A DNA stretch of 64,000 bases from UBA1672 sp964352665 (GCA_964352665.1 CAYGSJ010000001.1:434001-498000), one strand, 5' to 3'; positions 53,462 to 61,054 are shown, counted from the stretch's first letter. Made by a program: numbers and translations. Notes: a model not told the origin generated them from the sequence alone.

Positions 53462-53799
53462 AGTACTTCTCCATAATCTAAATCCTCTGCGACGAGGAAA
53501 TACTCTGCGACGACTTGATCGCCCAATAGCTCTGTATCATCTGGCGGGAAAATGCTGTTGACCGGATACATGCCTATATAGGCGCCAATTACCATCATGG
53601 CGATCATCAGGGCAATGGGCTGTGGTATTAAAAACTGATCAAAAAGCGTTTGTATAAGTCCTTTCAGATCAAAGCTTTCCCTATTTTGTGCCTGCGTCTC
53701 CCTTGCCGCACGCTCAATAATACGATGCGCGAGATTGCTGCGCATTTCCGGTACGGCACGCGTATTGAGAATATCATCAAGTTTATCAGTGTGATCCAT
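53458..53799 (-). CDS. probable anti-sigma membrane protein, 113 aa
   Basis: The cytosolic N-terminus of about 70 residues is helical (LDDILNTRAVPEMRSNLAHRIIERAARETQAQN), then one membrane helix (PIALMIAMMVIGAYIGMYPV) and a short acidic periplasmic end. The gene overlaps the ECF sigma gene by 14 bases upstream and the sensor-like gene by 4 bases downstream. This is the position and plan of CnrY-type anti-sigma factors, but no zinc-binding ASD motif is present, so the role is inferred from context. Confidence 0.65.
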   Translation of the reverse strand: MDHTDKLDDILNTRAVPEMRSNLAHRIIERAARETQAQNRESFDLKGLIQTLFDQFLIPQPIALMIAMMVIGAYIGMYPVNSIFPPDDTELLGDQVVAEYFLVAEDLDYGEVL

Positions 53800-54385
53800 A
53801 ATGCCTCTCCTTTACCTCTTCGTCTTGTAAGAGCCCCGTCCTGATGAGCTCGTCTTTTAATCCTGATTTAGCGCGCATCAATAGTGATTCCAGCGCTTTT
53901 ACCCCTACACCCATAATATCTGCCGCCTCTTTATTGCTTACCCCCTCGTAGAAACAAAGGTTCAGCGCGGTTTTTTGTCTTTCGGGCAAACTCTGGATCG
54001 CGGTTTCCAGAATTTCATTTTGTTCCCGGTTTGCAAGTTCCTCCAGTTGCCCTGTGCGCTCGTCTTCGTGTTGATCCAGCGTATCAGAGGTATAGACCGG
54101 CTTTTTCTTTCTTGTATGGTCAATCGCCTGATTGGTAACCACGCGATAGAACCATGTGCTAAACTTTGCGCCGCGTGTTGGGTCCCATAAGGAAGGGTTT
54201 TTCCAAAGCTTTAAAAACGCATCCTGCACGATGTCTTCTGCATCGTCCTGTTGCCCGCACATCCGGTAAGCCGCCGTAAAAAACATATTGGTGTAACGCT
54301 CTACCAGAACAGAAAAAGCCTCATGGTCACCGCCTTGAACACGCGCCATGAGGTCTTCATCTGTCATGCTGGCTGTACCAGACAA
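53786..54385 (-). CDS. ECF-type RNA polymerase sigma factor (of the Cnr-like operon)
   Basis: Region 2 is DEDLMARVQGGDHEAFSVLVERYTNMFFTAAYRMCGQQDDAEDIVQDAFLKLWKNPSLWDPTRGAKFSTWFYRVVTNQAIDHTRKKKP. Region 4 is QSLPERQKTALNLCFYEGVSNKEAADIMGVGVKALESLLMRAKSGLKDEL. Both are complete. The start is a TTG at 54385 with AAGG upstream, or the ATG at 54367. It would direct RNA polymerase to its own regulon, held back by the adjacent membrane protein until a periplasmic signal arrives. The EF-hand gene precedes it by 15 bases. Confidence 0.9.
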   Translation of the reverse strand: MSGTASMTDEDLMARVQGGDHEAFSVLVERYTNMFFTAAYRMCGQQDDAEDIVQDAFLKLWKNPSLWDPTRGAKFSTWFYRVVTNQAIDHTRKKKPVYTSDTLDQHEDERTGQLEELANREQNEILETAIQSLPERQKTALNLCFYEGVSNKEAADIMGVGVKALESLLMRAKSGLKDELIRTGLLQDEEVKERHYGSH

Positions 54386-54400
54386 TAGCGTAACCTTATG

Positions 54401-54844
54401 TTATCTGGCCGGAGCAGCATCACGCGTTGCAGGTGCTGCGTCTCTTACTTCCGGCGCTGCATCTCTTGTTTCGGTAGCGGCATCTTCACGCGCTGCTTTC
54501 ACACGTTCTGCTTTTTTACGGGCGTCCTCTACGCGATCAGAATGATCACCTTCTTTGCCTTTTCTTCTCTCGGACATTTTATCTTTCATCTGGTCGTGCT
54601 TGGCTTTAAACTCGCGCTTTGTCACTTCGCCATCATTGTCGATGTCCATCTTATCAAAACGCTCTTCGGCTGCGCTCAGGAATTCTCTTTTAGAAACCGA
54701 CCCATTACCGTCTTTATCCCAGTGATTAAACATTCTGTCGAATTTCTTGCCTTTTCCATCCCCTTCTGCGGCCGCATCCGAAGCCACATAGAACGGAGCA
54801 GAAACCGCCAGAGCCAAACCTGTTATCATTAGTAATTTTTTCAT
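54401..54844 (-). CDS. secreted EF-hand protein with heptapeptide tail
   Basis: After a signal peptide (ending SDAAA), two canonical EF-hand loops occur: DKDGNGSVSKREF and DIDNDGEVTKREF, so the protein should bind calcium in the periplasm or outside. A charged helical middle follows, and the last about 30 residues are repeats of RDAAP-x-x (TRDAAPEVRDAAPATRDAAPAR). It is the first gene of a run into the ECF sigma, anti-sigma and sensor genes, 15 bases before the sigma gene, so calcium or metal sensing is a reasonable but unproven idea. Confidence 0.83.
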   Translation of the reverse strand: MKKLLMITGLALAVSAPFYVASDAAAEGDGKGKKFDRMFNHWDKDGNGSVSKREFLSAAEERFDKMDIDNDGEVTKREFKAKHDQMKDKMSERRKGKEGDHSDRVEDARKKAERVKAAREDAATETRDAAPEVRDAAPATRDAAPAR

Positions 54845-54971
54845 CGTAAAAATCCTCTGTTTTGGTTTTCATACAAGGTTAAACGCCACAAGGCGCTAAA
54901 CCCTTCGAAATTTATTTAATGGGAGAATTAAGGCACGTATTTTCTATTGTTTCAAGGGGGACTGTCTGGCG

Positions 54972-55655
54972 TTAGGCCAGATCATGCTCTTTCAGCCATG
55001 ATTCACGGCCCGGAATGTATTTAGGCAGAATTTCGGCTTTTAATTTTTGCCGCGCGCGTGAAAGACGCATTTTGGTGGCGGTAGAGTTTATACCAAGCTC
55101 GTCGGAACAATCCTGCATGGTTCGACCATGGATATGATAGGCAACAATAAGGTCACGATCCTCTTGTTTCAATCTGTCGAGTGCGTCCCAAAATGCCAAC
55201 ACAAGCTCTGATCTTGAAACCTTTTCCAGCACGTCGCCTTCAGGATCCGGTCTTGTTGCCATAAAAGGCTCGTCTTCGGAATCTCTGTGAACCAAATCCG
55301 TTACATTTCGTGCACCTCTTGATTGCTTTCTCTGCATGTTTTTTATGAGGTTTCGTTCGATAGTATGAATCCATGCCGCAAAGTTTGTGCACTTTTCAGG
55401 GTTCCATGATTTTGCATATCGCCAGACATTGAAGAAAGTCTGGTGTACGGCATCTCTAACATCGCTGTCCTGCCTTAAACGTGAGCGTGCAATCTCATTT
55501 ACGGAGTCAGAATATCTATAATGAAGTACGGAGAATGCCTCTGTATCTCTATCTTCTGCAACCCTTGTCATCAGGTCTTCGTCACTCATTTCGTGATATT
55601 GAGATGGAACATCAGGTGCGGTAGATACAGCATCATAAGTTTGTCGTAAGCCCAT
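54972..55655 (-). CDS. ECF-type sigma factor, tandem copy 4 (227 aa)
   Basis: The start at 55655 (GGAGAATTAGG upstream) is one base beyond the stop of the preceding sigma gene, so translation is coupled. Region 2: MSDEDLMTRVAEDRDTEAFSVLHYRYSDSVNEIARSRLRQDSDVRDAVHQTFFNVWRYAKSWNPEKCTNFAAWIHTIERNLIKNMQRK. Region 4: FWDALDRLKQEDRDLIVAYHIHGRTMQDCSDELGINSTATKMRLSRARQKLKAEI. Both regions look intact. No anti-sigma gene follows, since the next gene is the EF-hand operon 127 bases away. Confidence 0.85.
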   Translation of the reverse strand: MGLRQTYDAVSTAPDVPSQYHEMSDEDLMTRVAEDRDTEAFSVLHYRYSDSVNEIARSRLRQDSDVRDAVHQTFFNVWRYAKSWNPEKCTNFAAWIHTIERNLIKNMQRKQSRGARNVTDLVHRDSEDEPFMATRPDPEGDVLEKVSRSELVLAFWDALDRLKQEDRDLIVAYHIHGRTMQDCSDELGINSTATKMRLSRARQKLKAEILPKYIPGRESWLKEHDLA

Positions 55656-55656
55656 C

Positions 55657-56439
55657 CTAATTCTCCAAATAGTCAAAGTCGAAGGATCTAGAGGCCATCT
55701 CTGGTGTTTCGGCACCTTGAAGCGCCATGACTTCATGCAACAATTTCTTACGCGCAGAGAAAAGCCGTGACTTAATAGTATTTTTCTTTGTATGAAAATC
55801 CTGAGCACAGTCATCTATGCTTTTGCCATTAAAATAATAGGCAATAATGAGATCGCGATCTTTTTTTTCTAGCCTATCCAATGCTTCCCGAATGATCCTA
55901 GCCTGCTCGGCTTTTTTAACACCTGTCCAAATATCTTCTCCTGGATCTTCTGTTTGATCAAGGCGGTATTCTTCAGGATATTCATCATCCATGCTTAGGA
56001 CTTCAAGCAAGTATTCTTCAAGGTCATCTTCTTCCGGCCTCTTGATTACGGGATGAGATCGGGTTCTAGGACTTCGGTCCAAGAGGTCGCTTTCACAGCG
56101 TACGGCTTCTCTAGCTCTGCTTCTTCTGGCCGCGTCTATGATAACATTGTTTTCTATAGTCAGAATCCATGGAGAAACCACTTCAATTCTTCGAGCGCGC
56201 CGAGAATTTGCAAATTTCCAAACATTCAGCATCGTTTCCTGTACTGCGTCCCAAACATCCCCACCTCGAAGTGATTTCTGAGCAGCATGGGTTTTGAGAG
56301 GCGCGGCATATCTACCATAAAGAGCTGAAAAGGCTTCTCTGTCTTTATGTTCTACCACCCTTTCCATCAAATCTTCATCGGTCATACCGTGATATTCTGG
56401 CGCCGGAGCAGCTTGTTCTTCGTATTGTTTTTTTACCAT
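55657..56439 (-). CDS. ECF-type sigma factor, tandem copy 3 (260 aa)
   Basis: It starts MVKKQYEEQAAPAPEYHGMTDEDLMERVVEHKDREAFSALYGRY, the first 16 residues being identical to copy 2. Region 2.3/2.4-like KSLRGGDVWDAVQETMLNVWKFANSRRARRIEVVSPWILTIENNVIIDAARRSRA is more divergent than in the others. A long acidic linker follows (EEDDLEEYLLEVLSMDDEYPEEYRLDQTEDPGEDIW), then region 4 ALDRLEKKDRDLIIAYYFNGKSIDDCAQDFHTKKNTIKSRLFSARKKLLHEV. It may have changed promoter specificity. Confidence 0.83.
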   Translation of the reverse strand: MVKKQYEEQAAPAPEYHGMTDEDLMERVVEHKDREAFSALYGRYAAPLKTHAAQKSLRGGDVWDAVQETMLNVWKFANSRRARRIEVVSPWILTIENNVIIDAARRSRAREAVRCESDLLDRSPRTRSHPVIKRPEEDDLEEYLLEVLSMDDEYPEEYRLDQTEDPGEDIWTGVKKAEQARIIREALDRLEKKDRDLIIAYYFNGKSIDDCAQDFHTKKNTIKSRLFSARKKLLHEVMALQGAETPEMASRSFDFDYLEN

Positions 56440-56465
56440 CTTAACTCGCCTGTTTAGTTTAGAAA
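56393..56465. repeat. 73-bp direct repeat, copy A (junction of sigma copies 2 and 3)
   Basis: It runs from inside the 5' coding end of sigma copy 3, through its start codon and ribosome site, across the 14-base intergenic spacer, into the last codons and stop of copy 2. It differs from copy B (57151-57223) at one position (C at 56404 against T). Confidence 0.93.
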
Positions 56466-57197
56466 CAGCTCTTCTGCAGCCGTATCGACGGTATGAGCCA
56501 CCCCCTGCAGATTGGCAATTTCCTTTGCCAGCCTCTTGCGTGCCTTGTAGAGACGTTTTTTTGCAGCATCTTCCCTTATTCCAAAAGTTTCAGCATACTC
56601 GGAAAGTGAAACATTCAAAAAATTGTAGTTGAATATAATAAGCGAATCTTCAGCCCCAAGCCCTTCCAGCGCCGCCCAGAATATTTCGTCGCGCAATCTC
56701 AAAAGTTCGTCTTCTGCCATTACATCCAAATGCGACGGCGAAGGATCTTCCAAAGTTTCTGCTAAATTACTTCTAGCACTAAAATCATCTAAATATCCGT
56801 CCTCTATATCTTTTAAATCCAGTGGATGTATTCCTTCAAATTGAGGTCTCGTATCAAAAAGATGGATTCGCCCTGTCTTTTTCAACGCTCTTATGGCGGT
56901 GTTTCTCTGTATAGCCCTGAGCCACCTCATAACGTTTTTTGCTCTTTCCGGATCCCATGACGATGCATATCGCCAAGCATTAAGCATTGTTTGTTGTGCT
57001 GTATCTCTGGCATCGGCATCTTGTTGTTGTAGCCTGCTTTGTGCCTCACGTTTGAGCCGCGGCAAATATTTGTCAAACAGCACGGAGAATGCCTCTGCAT
57101 CTCTATATTCTGCAACCCTTGTCATCAGGTCTTTGTCGCTCATTTCACCGTATTCTGGCGCTGGAGCAGCTTGTTCTTCGTATTGTTTTTTTACCAT
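56454..57197 (-). CDS. ECF-type sigma factor, tandem copy 2 (247 aa)
   Basis: N-terminus MVKKQYEEQAAPAPEYGEMSDKDLMTRVAEYRDAEAFSVLFDKYLPRLKREAQSRLQQQDADARDTAQQTMLNAWRYASSWDPERAKNVMRWLRAIQRNTAIRALKK (region 2). Region 4 is FWAALEGLGAEDSLIIFNYNFLNVSLSEYAETFGIREDAAKKRLYKARKRLAKEI, with a weaker turn than normal. It ends in EELFLN like copy 1. It lies between two near-identical junction repeats, 14 bases after copy 1 and 14 before copy 3. Confidence 0.83.
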   Translation of the reverse strand: MVKKQYEEQAAPAPEYGEMSDKDLMTRVAEYRDAEAFSVLFDKYLPRLKREAQSRLQQQDADARDTAQQTMLNAWRYASSWDPERAKNVMRWLRAIQRNTAIRALKKTGRIHLFDTRPQFEGIHPLDLKDIEDGYLDDFSARSNLAETLEDPSPSHLDVMAEDELLRLRDEIFWAALEGLGAEDSLIIFNYNFLNVSLSEYAETFGIREDAAKKRLYKARKRLAKEIANLQGVAHTVDTAAEELFLN

Positions 57198-57223
57198 CTT
57201 AACTCGCCTGTTTAGTTTAGAAA
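57151..57223. repeat. 73-bp direct repeat, copy B (junction of sigma copies 1 and 2)
   Basis: It covers the same positions relative to the genes as copy A: the 5' end and start codon of copy 2, the 14-base spacer with GGCGAGTTAAG, and the stop codon region of copy 1. The two repeats are 758 bases apart. Confidence 0.93.
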
Positions 57224-58057
57224 GAGTTCCTCTACAACTGCTTCCTGTTTTTCAACACCATGTAGTGTGATAATTTCTTTCGCCAGTTTAAGTCGTGCTC
57301 TGTAGAGACGCATTTTTGCACTTTCCAAACTGATGTCAAAATCCTCACCACATTCTTTGAGGCTACGACCGTAAAAATGGTGATCAAGGATAATACCCCA
57401 ATCATTAAACCCGAGGCTGCCCAAAGCCTCCCAGAATAATTCATCACGGATGCCGGATAGCTCGCCCTCCGCCATCATGTCGACAGGCTGCGCTGCCCCA
57501 TCAACCGAATCGAGAGAAACCGTACGATCATCATCCTCAGCAGCCATATCGGTTTGTGTAATCCCCTGGCGTGCTTTCTTGCTCCCAAGCTTTTTAATTG
57601 TATTTACTGTAATAGTGCTTATCCAAGCCTGAAAATTAGTTGCACGTTCTTCATCCCAGCTTTTTGCATAGGCCCAGACATTACAAAACACCTGTGCTGT
57701 GGCATCATCGATATCCTGACCGCGTAAACCTCTTGATCGTGCTATAGAATTTACTAGTTCCTGATTGTTTGCATAGAGAATTGCAAAAGCGGTTTGTGCA
57801 TTTCCGTCGTCTATAGCCTGATTTACAATTGCATGTTTAACAACCCCCATCAGCTCTTCATCGGTCATGGCCTCGTAGATTGACCTTATTGATGCAAGCT
57901 TTGCATATTCTGCTTCGGACAGAACGGGTATTACGTAGGGCCCATTATTAGTGGTCGATTGATAAAAATGATGCCCCAGAGAGCCCTGATCCGCTTGAGA
58001 ATCAGAATCCACGTGCGTTAAATGTCTTAAAGCTGCGCTACCTTTTGGTGTTGTCAT
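57212..58057 (-). CDS. ECF-type sigma factor, tandem copy 1 (281 aa)
   Basis: It has an N-terminal extension of about 60 residues (MTTPKGSAALRHLTHVDSDSQADQG...) not found in the other copies. Region 2 follows: MTDEELMGVVKHAIVNQAIDDGNAQTAFAILYANNQELVNSIARSRGLRGQDIDDATAQVFCNVWAYAKSWDEERATNFQAWISTITVNTIKKL. Region 4: FWEALGSLGFNDWGIILDHHFYGRSLKECGEDFDISLESAKMRLYRARLKLAKEI. It is the promoter-proximal gene of the tandem set and lies 92 bases after the icd stop. Confidence 0.85.
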   Translation of the reverse strand: MTTPKGSAALRHLTHVDSDSQADQGSLGHHFYQSTTNNGPYVIPVLSEAEYAKLASIRSIYEAMTDEELMGVVKHAIVNQAIDDGNAQTAFAILYANNQELVNSIARSRGLRGQDIDDATAQVFCNVWAYAKSWDEERATNFQAWISTITVNTIKKLGSKKARQGITQTDMAAEDDDRTVSLDSVDGAAQPVDMMAEGELSGIRDELFWEALGSLGFNDWGIILDHHFYGRSLKECGEDFDISLESAKMRLYRARLKLAKEIITLHGVEKQEAVVEELFLN

Positions 58058-58085
58058 CTTCTTGTTTTCATATCAATTATCGTGT

Positions 58086-58109
58086 TTTCGTGCAGTAACC
58101 TACACGAAA
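58086..58109. promoter_or_regulatory. inverted repeat upstream of the first tandem sigma gene
   Basis: TTTCGTG and CACGAAA, 7 bp each, with a 10-base spacer, sit between icd and sigma copy 1. On the minus strand no T-run follows, so it is more likely an operator or mRNA hairpin than a terminator. Confidence 0.35.
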
Positions 58110-58149
58110 TACGCAGAAAATACAAATATTTTGCATAATTATGTTGTTT

Positions 58150-59364
58150 TTATAACATGGCCTGTTCGAGATTCTCGACGACTTTATCTAGAAACTCTTG
58201 CGTTGTAAGGAATTTTTGGTCCTTCCCAACAAGCAGTGCTAGATCCTTGGTCATATGTCCCTGCTCTACTGTTTCGACGCAAACCCGCTCTAATGTGTCA
58301 CAAAAATCAATCAATGCCTGATTATTATCAAATTTTCCACGATATTTCAAACCGCTAGACCATGCGAAGATAGAGGCAATCGGATTGGTAGAGGTTGGTT
58401 TGCCTTCCTGATGCAGGCGATAATGGCGGGTGACCGTACCGTGTGCAGCTTCGGCCTCCACAGTTTTACCGTCCGGCGTAAGCAATACAGAAGTCATTAA
58501 CCCCAGCGAGCCGAAGCCCTGTGCTACGATATCGGATTGCACATCGCCATCATAGTTTTTACAAGCCCAGACAAATCCGCCATTGGATTTAACGGCTTGC
58601 GCCACCATGTCATCGATCAGACGGTGCTCGTACCAGAGCTTGCGCTTGTCGAATTCGGCCTTGAATTCTTCGTCGAAGATACGCTGGAAGATTTCAATGA
58701 AGCGCCCGTCATATTGCTTCAGGATTGTATTTTTGGTGGACATGTAGACCGGATAGTTTTGCAGCAAACCGTAATTGAAGCTGGAGCGGGCAAAACCTTC
58801 GATGCTGTCATCCAGATTGTACATGCCCAGCGCCACACCGCTTGAAGGGAAATCAAAGACTTCCCATTCCTGAACGTCGCCACCATCTTTCGGAGTAAAT
58901 ACCATTTTCAGTGTTCCGGGCTCATTGATTTTCATATCGGTGGCTTTGTATTGATCGCCAAAGGCATGGCGACCAACGATGATGGGTTGTTCCCATCCCG
59001 GCACATAGCGCGGCACGTTGGAGCAGATAATCGGCGCGCGGAAGATCGTGCCGCCCAGAATATTACGGATCGTACCGTTAGGGGATTTCCACATTTTCTT
59101 GAGATTGAATTCCTTAACGCGTGCCTCATCAGGGGTGATGGTCGCGCATTTTATGCCTACGCCATGTTCTTTAATAGCGTTCGCAGCATCAATGGTGATT
59201 TGGTCGTCGGTTTCATCACGTTTCTGGATCGAGAGGTCAAAATATTTCAGGTCGATATCCAGATAGGGCAAGATCAGGCTTTTCTTGATGAAGTCCCATA
59301 TGATGCGGGTCATTTCATCGCCATCTATTTCAACAACGGGGGTATCGACTTTGATCTTTGCCAT
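58150..59364 (-). CDS. icd: NADP-dependent isocitrate dehydrogenase
   Basis: A 404-residue enzyme of the dimeric eukaryotic-like type II family usual in alphaproteobacteria. It begins KIKVDTPVVEIDGDEMTRIIWDFIKKSLILPYLDIDLKYFDLSIQKRDETDDQITIDAANAI and contains the substrate motif MWKSPNGTIRNILGGTIFRAPI, KLWYEHRLIDDMVAQAVKSNGGFVWACKNYDGDVQSDIVAQGFGSLGLMTSVL and EAAHGTVTRHYR. It converts isocitrate to 2-oxoglutarate with NADP+ in the citric acid cycle. The tandem sigma genes follow on the same strand. Confidence 0.96.
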   Translation of the reverse strand: MAKIKVDTPVVEIDGDEMTRIIWDFIKKSLILPYLDIDLKYFDLSIQKRDETDDQITIDAANAIKEHGVGIKCATITPDEARVKEFNLKKMWKSPNGTIRNILGGTIFRAPIICSNVPRYVPGWEQPIIVGRHAFGDQYKATDMKINEPGTLKMVFTPKDGGDVQEWEVFDFPSSGVALGMYNLDDSIEGFARSSFNYGLLQNYPVYMSTKNTILKQYDGRFIEIFQRIFDEEFKAEFDKRKLWYEHRLIDDMVAQAVKSNGGFVWACKNYDGDVQSDIVAQGFGSLGLMTSVLLTPDGKTVEAEAAHGTVTRHYRLHQEGKPTSTNPIASIFAWSSGLKYRGKFDNNQALIDFCDTLERVCVETVEQGHMTKDLALLVGKDQKFLTTQEFLDKVVENLEQAML

Positions 59365-59448
59365 CGGCTTTTATCCTCATTCCATTTTGATTCTTATGGG
59401 CAGAGCATAGCGAGTATAGGATAAGAATTAAAGCGTGATTTAATTGGA

Positions 59449-59720
59449 TCAGGCAAACTCGGCGGCCAGATCATGGAAGCCCCGCGGCAAATCGTCTCCC
59501 TTATCAATACGGGCCTGTGCCAGCTCGGCCATAATTCGGCGATCTGCCTCCTTGGTTAGAGCGCCTTCCTGAACGGCTTCCAGATATGTTATAGCATCCC
59601 CAAGTCTTAGATTTTTGAATAATTCAGATCTCAATCCCGGATCAAGGGGCCTGACCCTCTCAAGAAACGCTGCACCTAAATCTATCTCTTTTACGGCCTT
59701 GGCAGCCCCTTTTTTGGCAT
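59449..59720 (-). CDS. small hypothetical protein (90 aa) requiring a -1 frameshift
   Basis: The ATG at 59720 has a good ribosome site (AAAGGA at -8), but its own frame stops after nine codons (MPKKGLPRP). In the -1 frame the reading continues without stop to 59449: GAAKAVKEIDLGAAFLERV..., LGDAITYLEAVQEGALTKEADRRIMAELA and so on. The switch point is the heptamer A AAA AAG (59715-59709), the classic dnaX-type slippery sequence, in exactly the right phase. Otherwise translation would have to begin at the TTG at 59634 (61 aa), or the genome sequence has lost one base in the A6G4 run. The protein itself is unrecognised. Confidence 0.55.
59709..59715 (-). other. candidate -1 frameshift slippery heptamer A AAA AAG
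   Basis: Codons 2-4 of the ATG(59720) frame read CCA AAA AAG. A slip of one base back places the ribosome on GGG GCT GCC, the start of the long open frame. The A6G4 homopolymer is equally a place for a sequencing or assembly indel. Confidence 0.5.
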
Positions 59721-59871
59721 AATATGTCCTTTCTGTCTTTTCCTATGAAATATTGTTAGCATCGACAAAATTGAAAATCCAGCGTGTTTTGCCTGCAAAC
59801 AAAATTTCTTTTGACCCCCCGCGCAATACAGGTAACATGGGTGGAATCAAATTCCAGACGGGATAATCGCC

Positions 59872-60438
59872 TTGAGCTCTTCTATTCATAATAAACCCGA
59901 GCCTTATGATTTAGGAAACTTTACCGTTTTAGTGGTCGAGGATTCCTCTTACATGCAATTTCTGACGTCAGAGATGCTGAAGCTTTTCGGTGTCGGCGAT
60001 ATTTTGCTATGCGAGAATTCACAAGAAGCCATCGACGTTCTTAAAATCACACAGGCCCGCACAACCAGCCGCCATATTAACCGTGTCGATATTATTGTAA
60101 CCGACTGGCTTATGCCCGAAGGATCGGGAGAAGAACTGGTTACATGGGTGCGTAACCACAAAAATGACGAGGTACGGTTTATGCCTATTCTTGTCGTTAG
60201 CGGATACACCACAGAGAAAGTTACGAATGTGACGCGTGATATGGGTGCAAACGAAATTCTGGTGAAGCCGATTTCCGGCAAGCTTTTAGCCTCTAGAATT
60301 TGCGCGATTATTGACCACCCCCGCCCCTTTATTCAGGCTAGTGATTTTTTCGGTCCTGATCGCAGGCGACAGAATCTCCCTTATAAGGGTAATGACAGGC
60401 GCACGCAGGCCGCCAAAATTGTGGAGCAAGATATATGA
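59872..60438 (+). CDS. response regulator, receiver domain only (CheY-like), 188 aa
   Basis: The receiver domain (about 16-145) has acidic pocket Glu23/Asp24, phosphoacceptor Asp78 in VDIIVTDWLMPEGSG, Ser110 and Lys132 in ANEILVKPISG. The C-terminal tail has the motif FFGPDRRRQNLPYKGNDRR seen on many alphaproteobacterial receivers. The start appears to be TTG at 59872 with GGGATAA upstream, as no in-frame ATG precedes the domain. There is no output domain. It overlaps the HPt-like gene by four bases, so the two are coupled. Confidence 0.88.
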   Translation: MSSSIHNKPEPYDLGNFTVLVVEDSSYMQFLTSEMLKLFGVGDILLCENSQEAIDVLKITQARTTSRHINRVDIIVTDWLMPEGSGEELVTWVRNHKNDEVRFMPILVVSGYTTEKVTNVTRDMGANEILVKPISGKLLASRICAIIDHPRPFIQASDFFGPDRRRQNLPYKGNDRRTQAAKIVEQDI

Positions 60439-60962
60439 CGGACTCCGGCAATGATGAGCCACAAAAAACCGTTCATGTTTATAACCAGCCCTATAACAGG
60501 TTGAAGAATAAACTTGGTGCCCGCATCCATAAAAACGAGGAAGTTGGTCATCTGGAAGAGGAAAAAGTTGATAAAGCCGATGCCCTGATTAAAGAGCTGT
60601 GTGCGGATTGTCAGACAACCATCGCCGCACAACTGGCTGCTTTGAGTGCGGTTTGGGGTGAGATGCAAAAAATGGATTCGTCCAATGCCCGCGATGAAAA
60701 AGCGCAGGAAGTTTTTACCATTGCCCATGAAATCAAGGATATTTCTTCACTTTGCGGCTATGTTCTGGCTGCCCATTTTGCCGAGTCCCTCCGGGATTAT
60801 ATTGGTGAAACCACACTAAACCTCAAAAACCAGCACATTATCATTCAGGCCCATATTGACGCCATGAATACCGTGCATAAGAATAATATCAAGGAAGATG
60901 GCGGCCCTGTAGCGGAAGAGCTGAAGCGTATGGTAAAAATCGCGATTGATAAATACCACTAA
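60435..60962 (+). CDS. HPt-like phosphotransfer protein
   Basis: A 175-residue helical protein with VFTIAHEIKDISSLCGYVLAAHFAESLRDYI, where His98 in the AHEIKD-x-x-x-x-x-G pattern fits an HPt phospho-acceptor histidine. A polar N-terminus of about 40 residues precedes it. It overlaps the receiver gene by ATGA. Such receiver/HPt pairs in alphaproteobacteria probably form a phosphorelay with a hybrid kinase encoded elsewhere. None is in the window. Confidence 0.7.
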   Translation: MTDSGNDEPQKTVHVYNQPYNRLKNKLGARIHKNEEVGHLEEEKVDKADALIKELCADCQTTIAAQLAALSAVWGEMQKMDSSNARDEKAQEVFTIAHEIKDISSLCGYVLAAHFAESLRDYIGETTLNLKNQHIIIQAHIDAMNTVHKNNIKEDGGPVAEELKRMVKIAIDKYH

Positions 60963-61054
60963 TTATTTGACATAAAATAAGGCTTTGCATTAGTATCCCG
61001 CCCATATTAACAGGATAATAAACAGTCTGCGGACTGCGTTGAACAGGAGTAACA

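Noticed and set aside
54972..58057. Array of mobile elements or integron cassettes
   Set aside because: No transposase, integrase or attachment-like palindrome is present. The repeated parts are gene ends and ribosome sites.
58086..58109. Terminator after icd
   Set aside because: The inverted repeat is not followed by a T-run on the minus strand.
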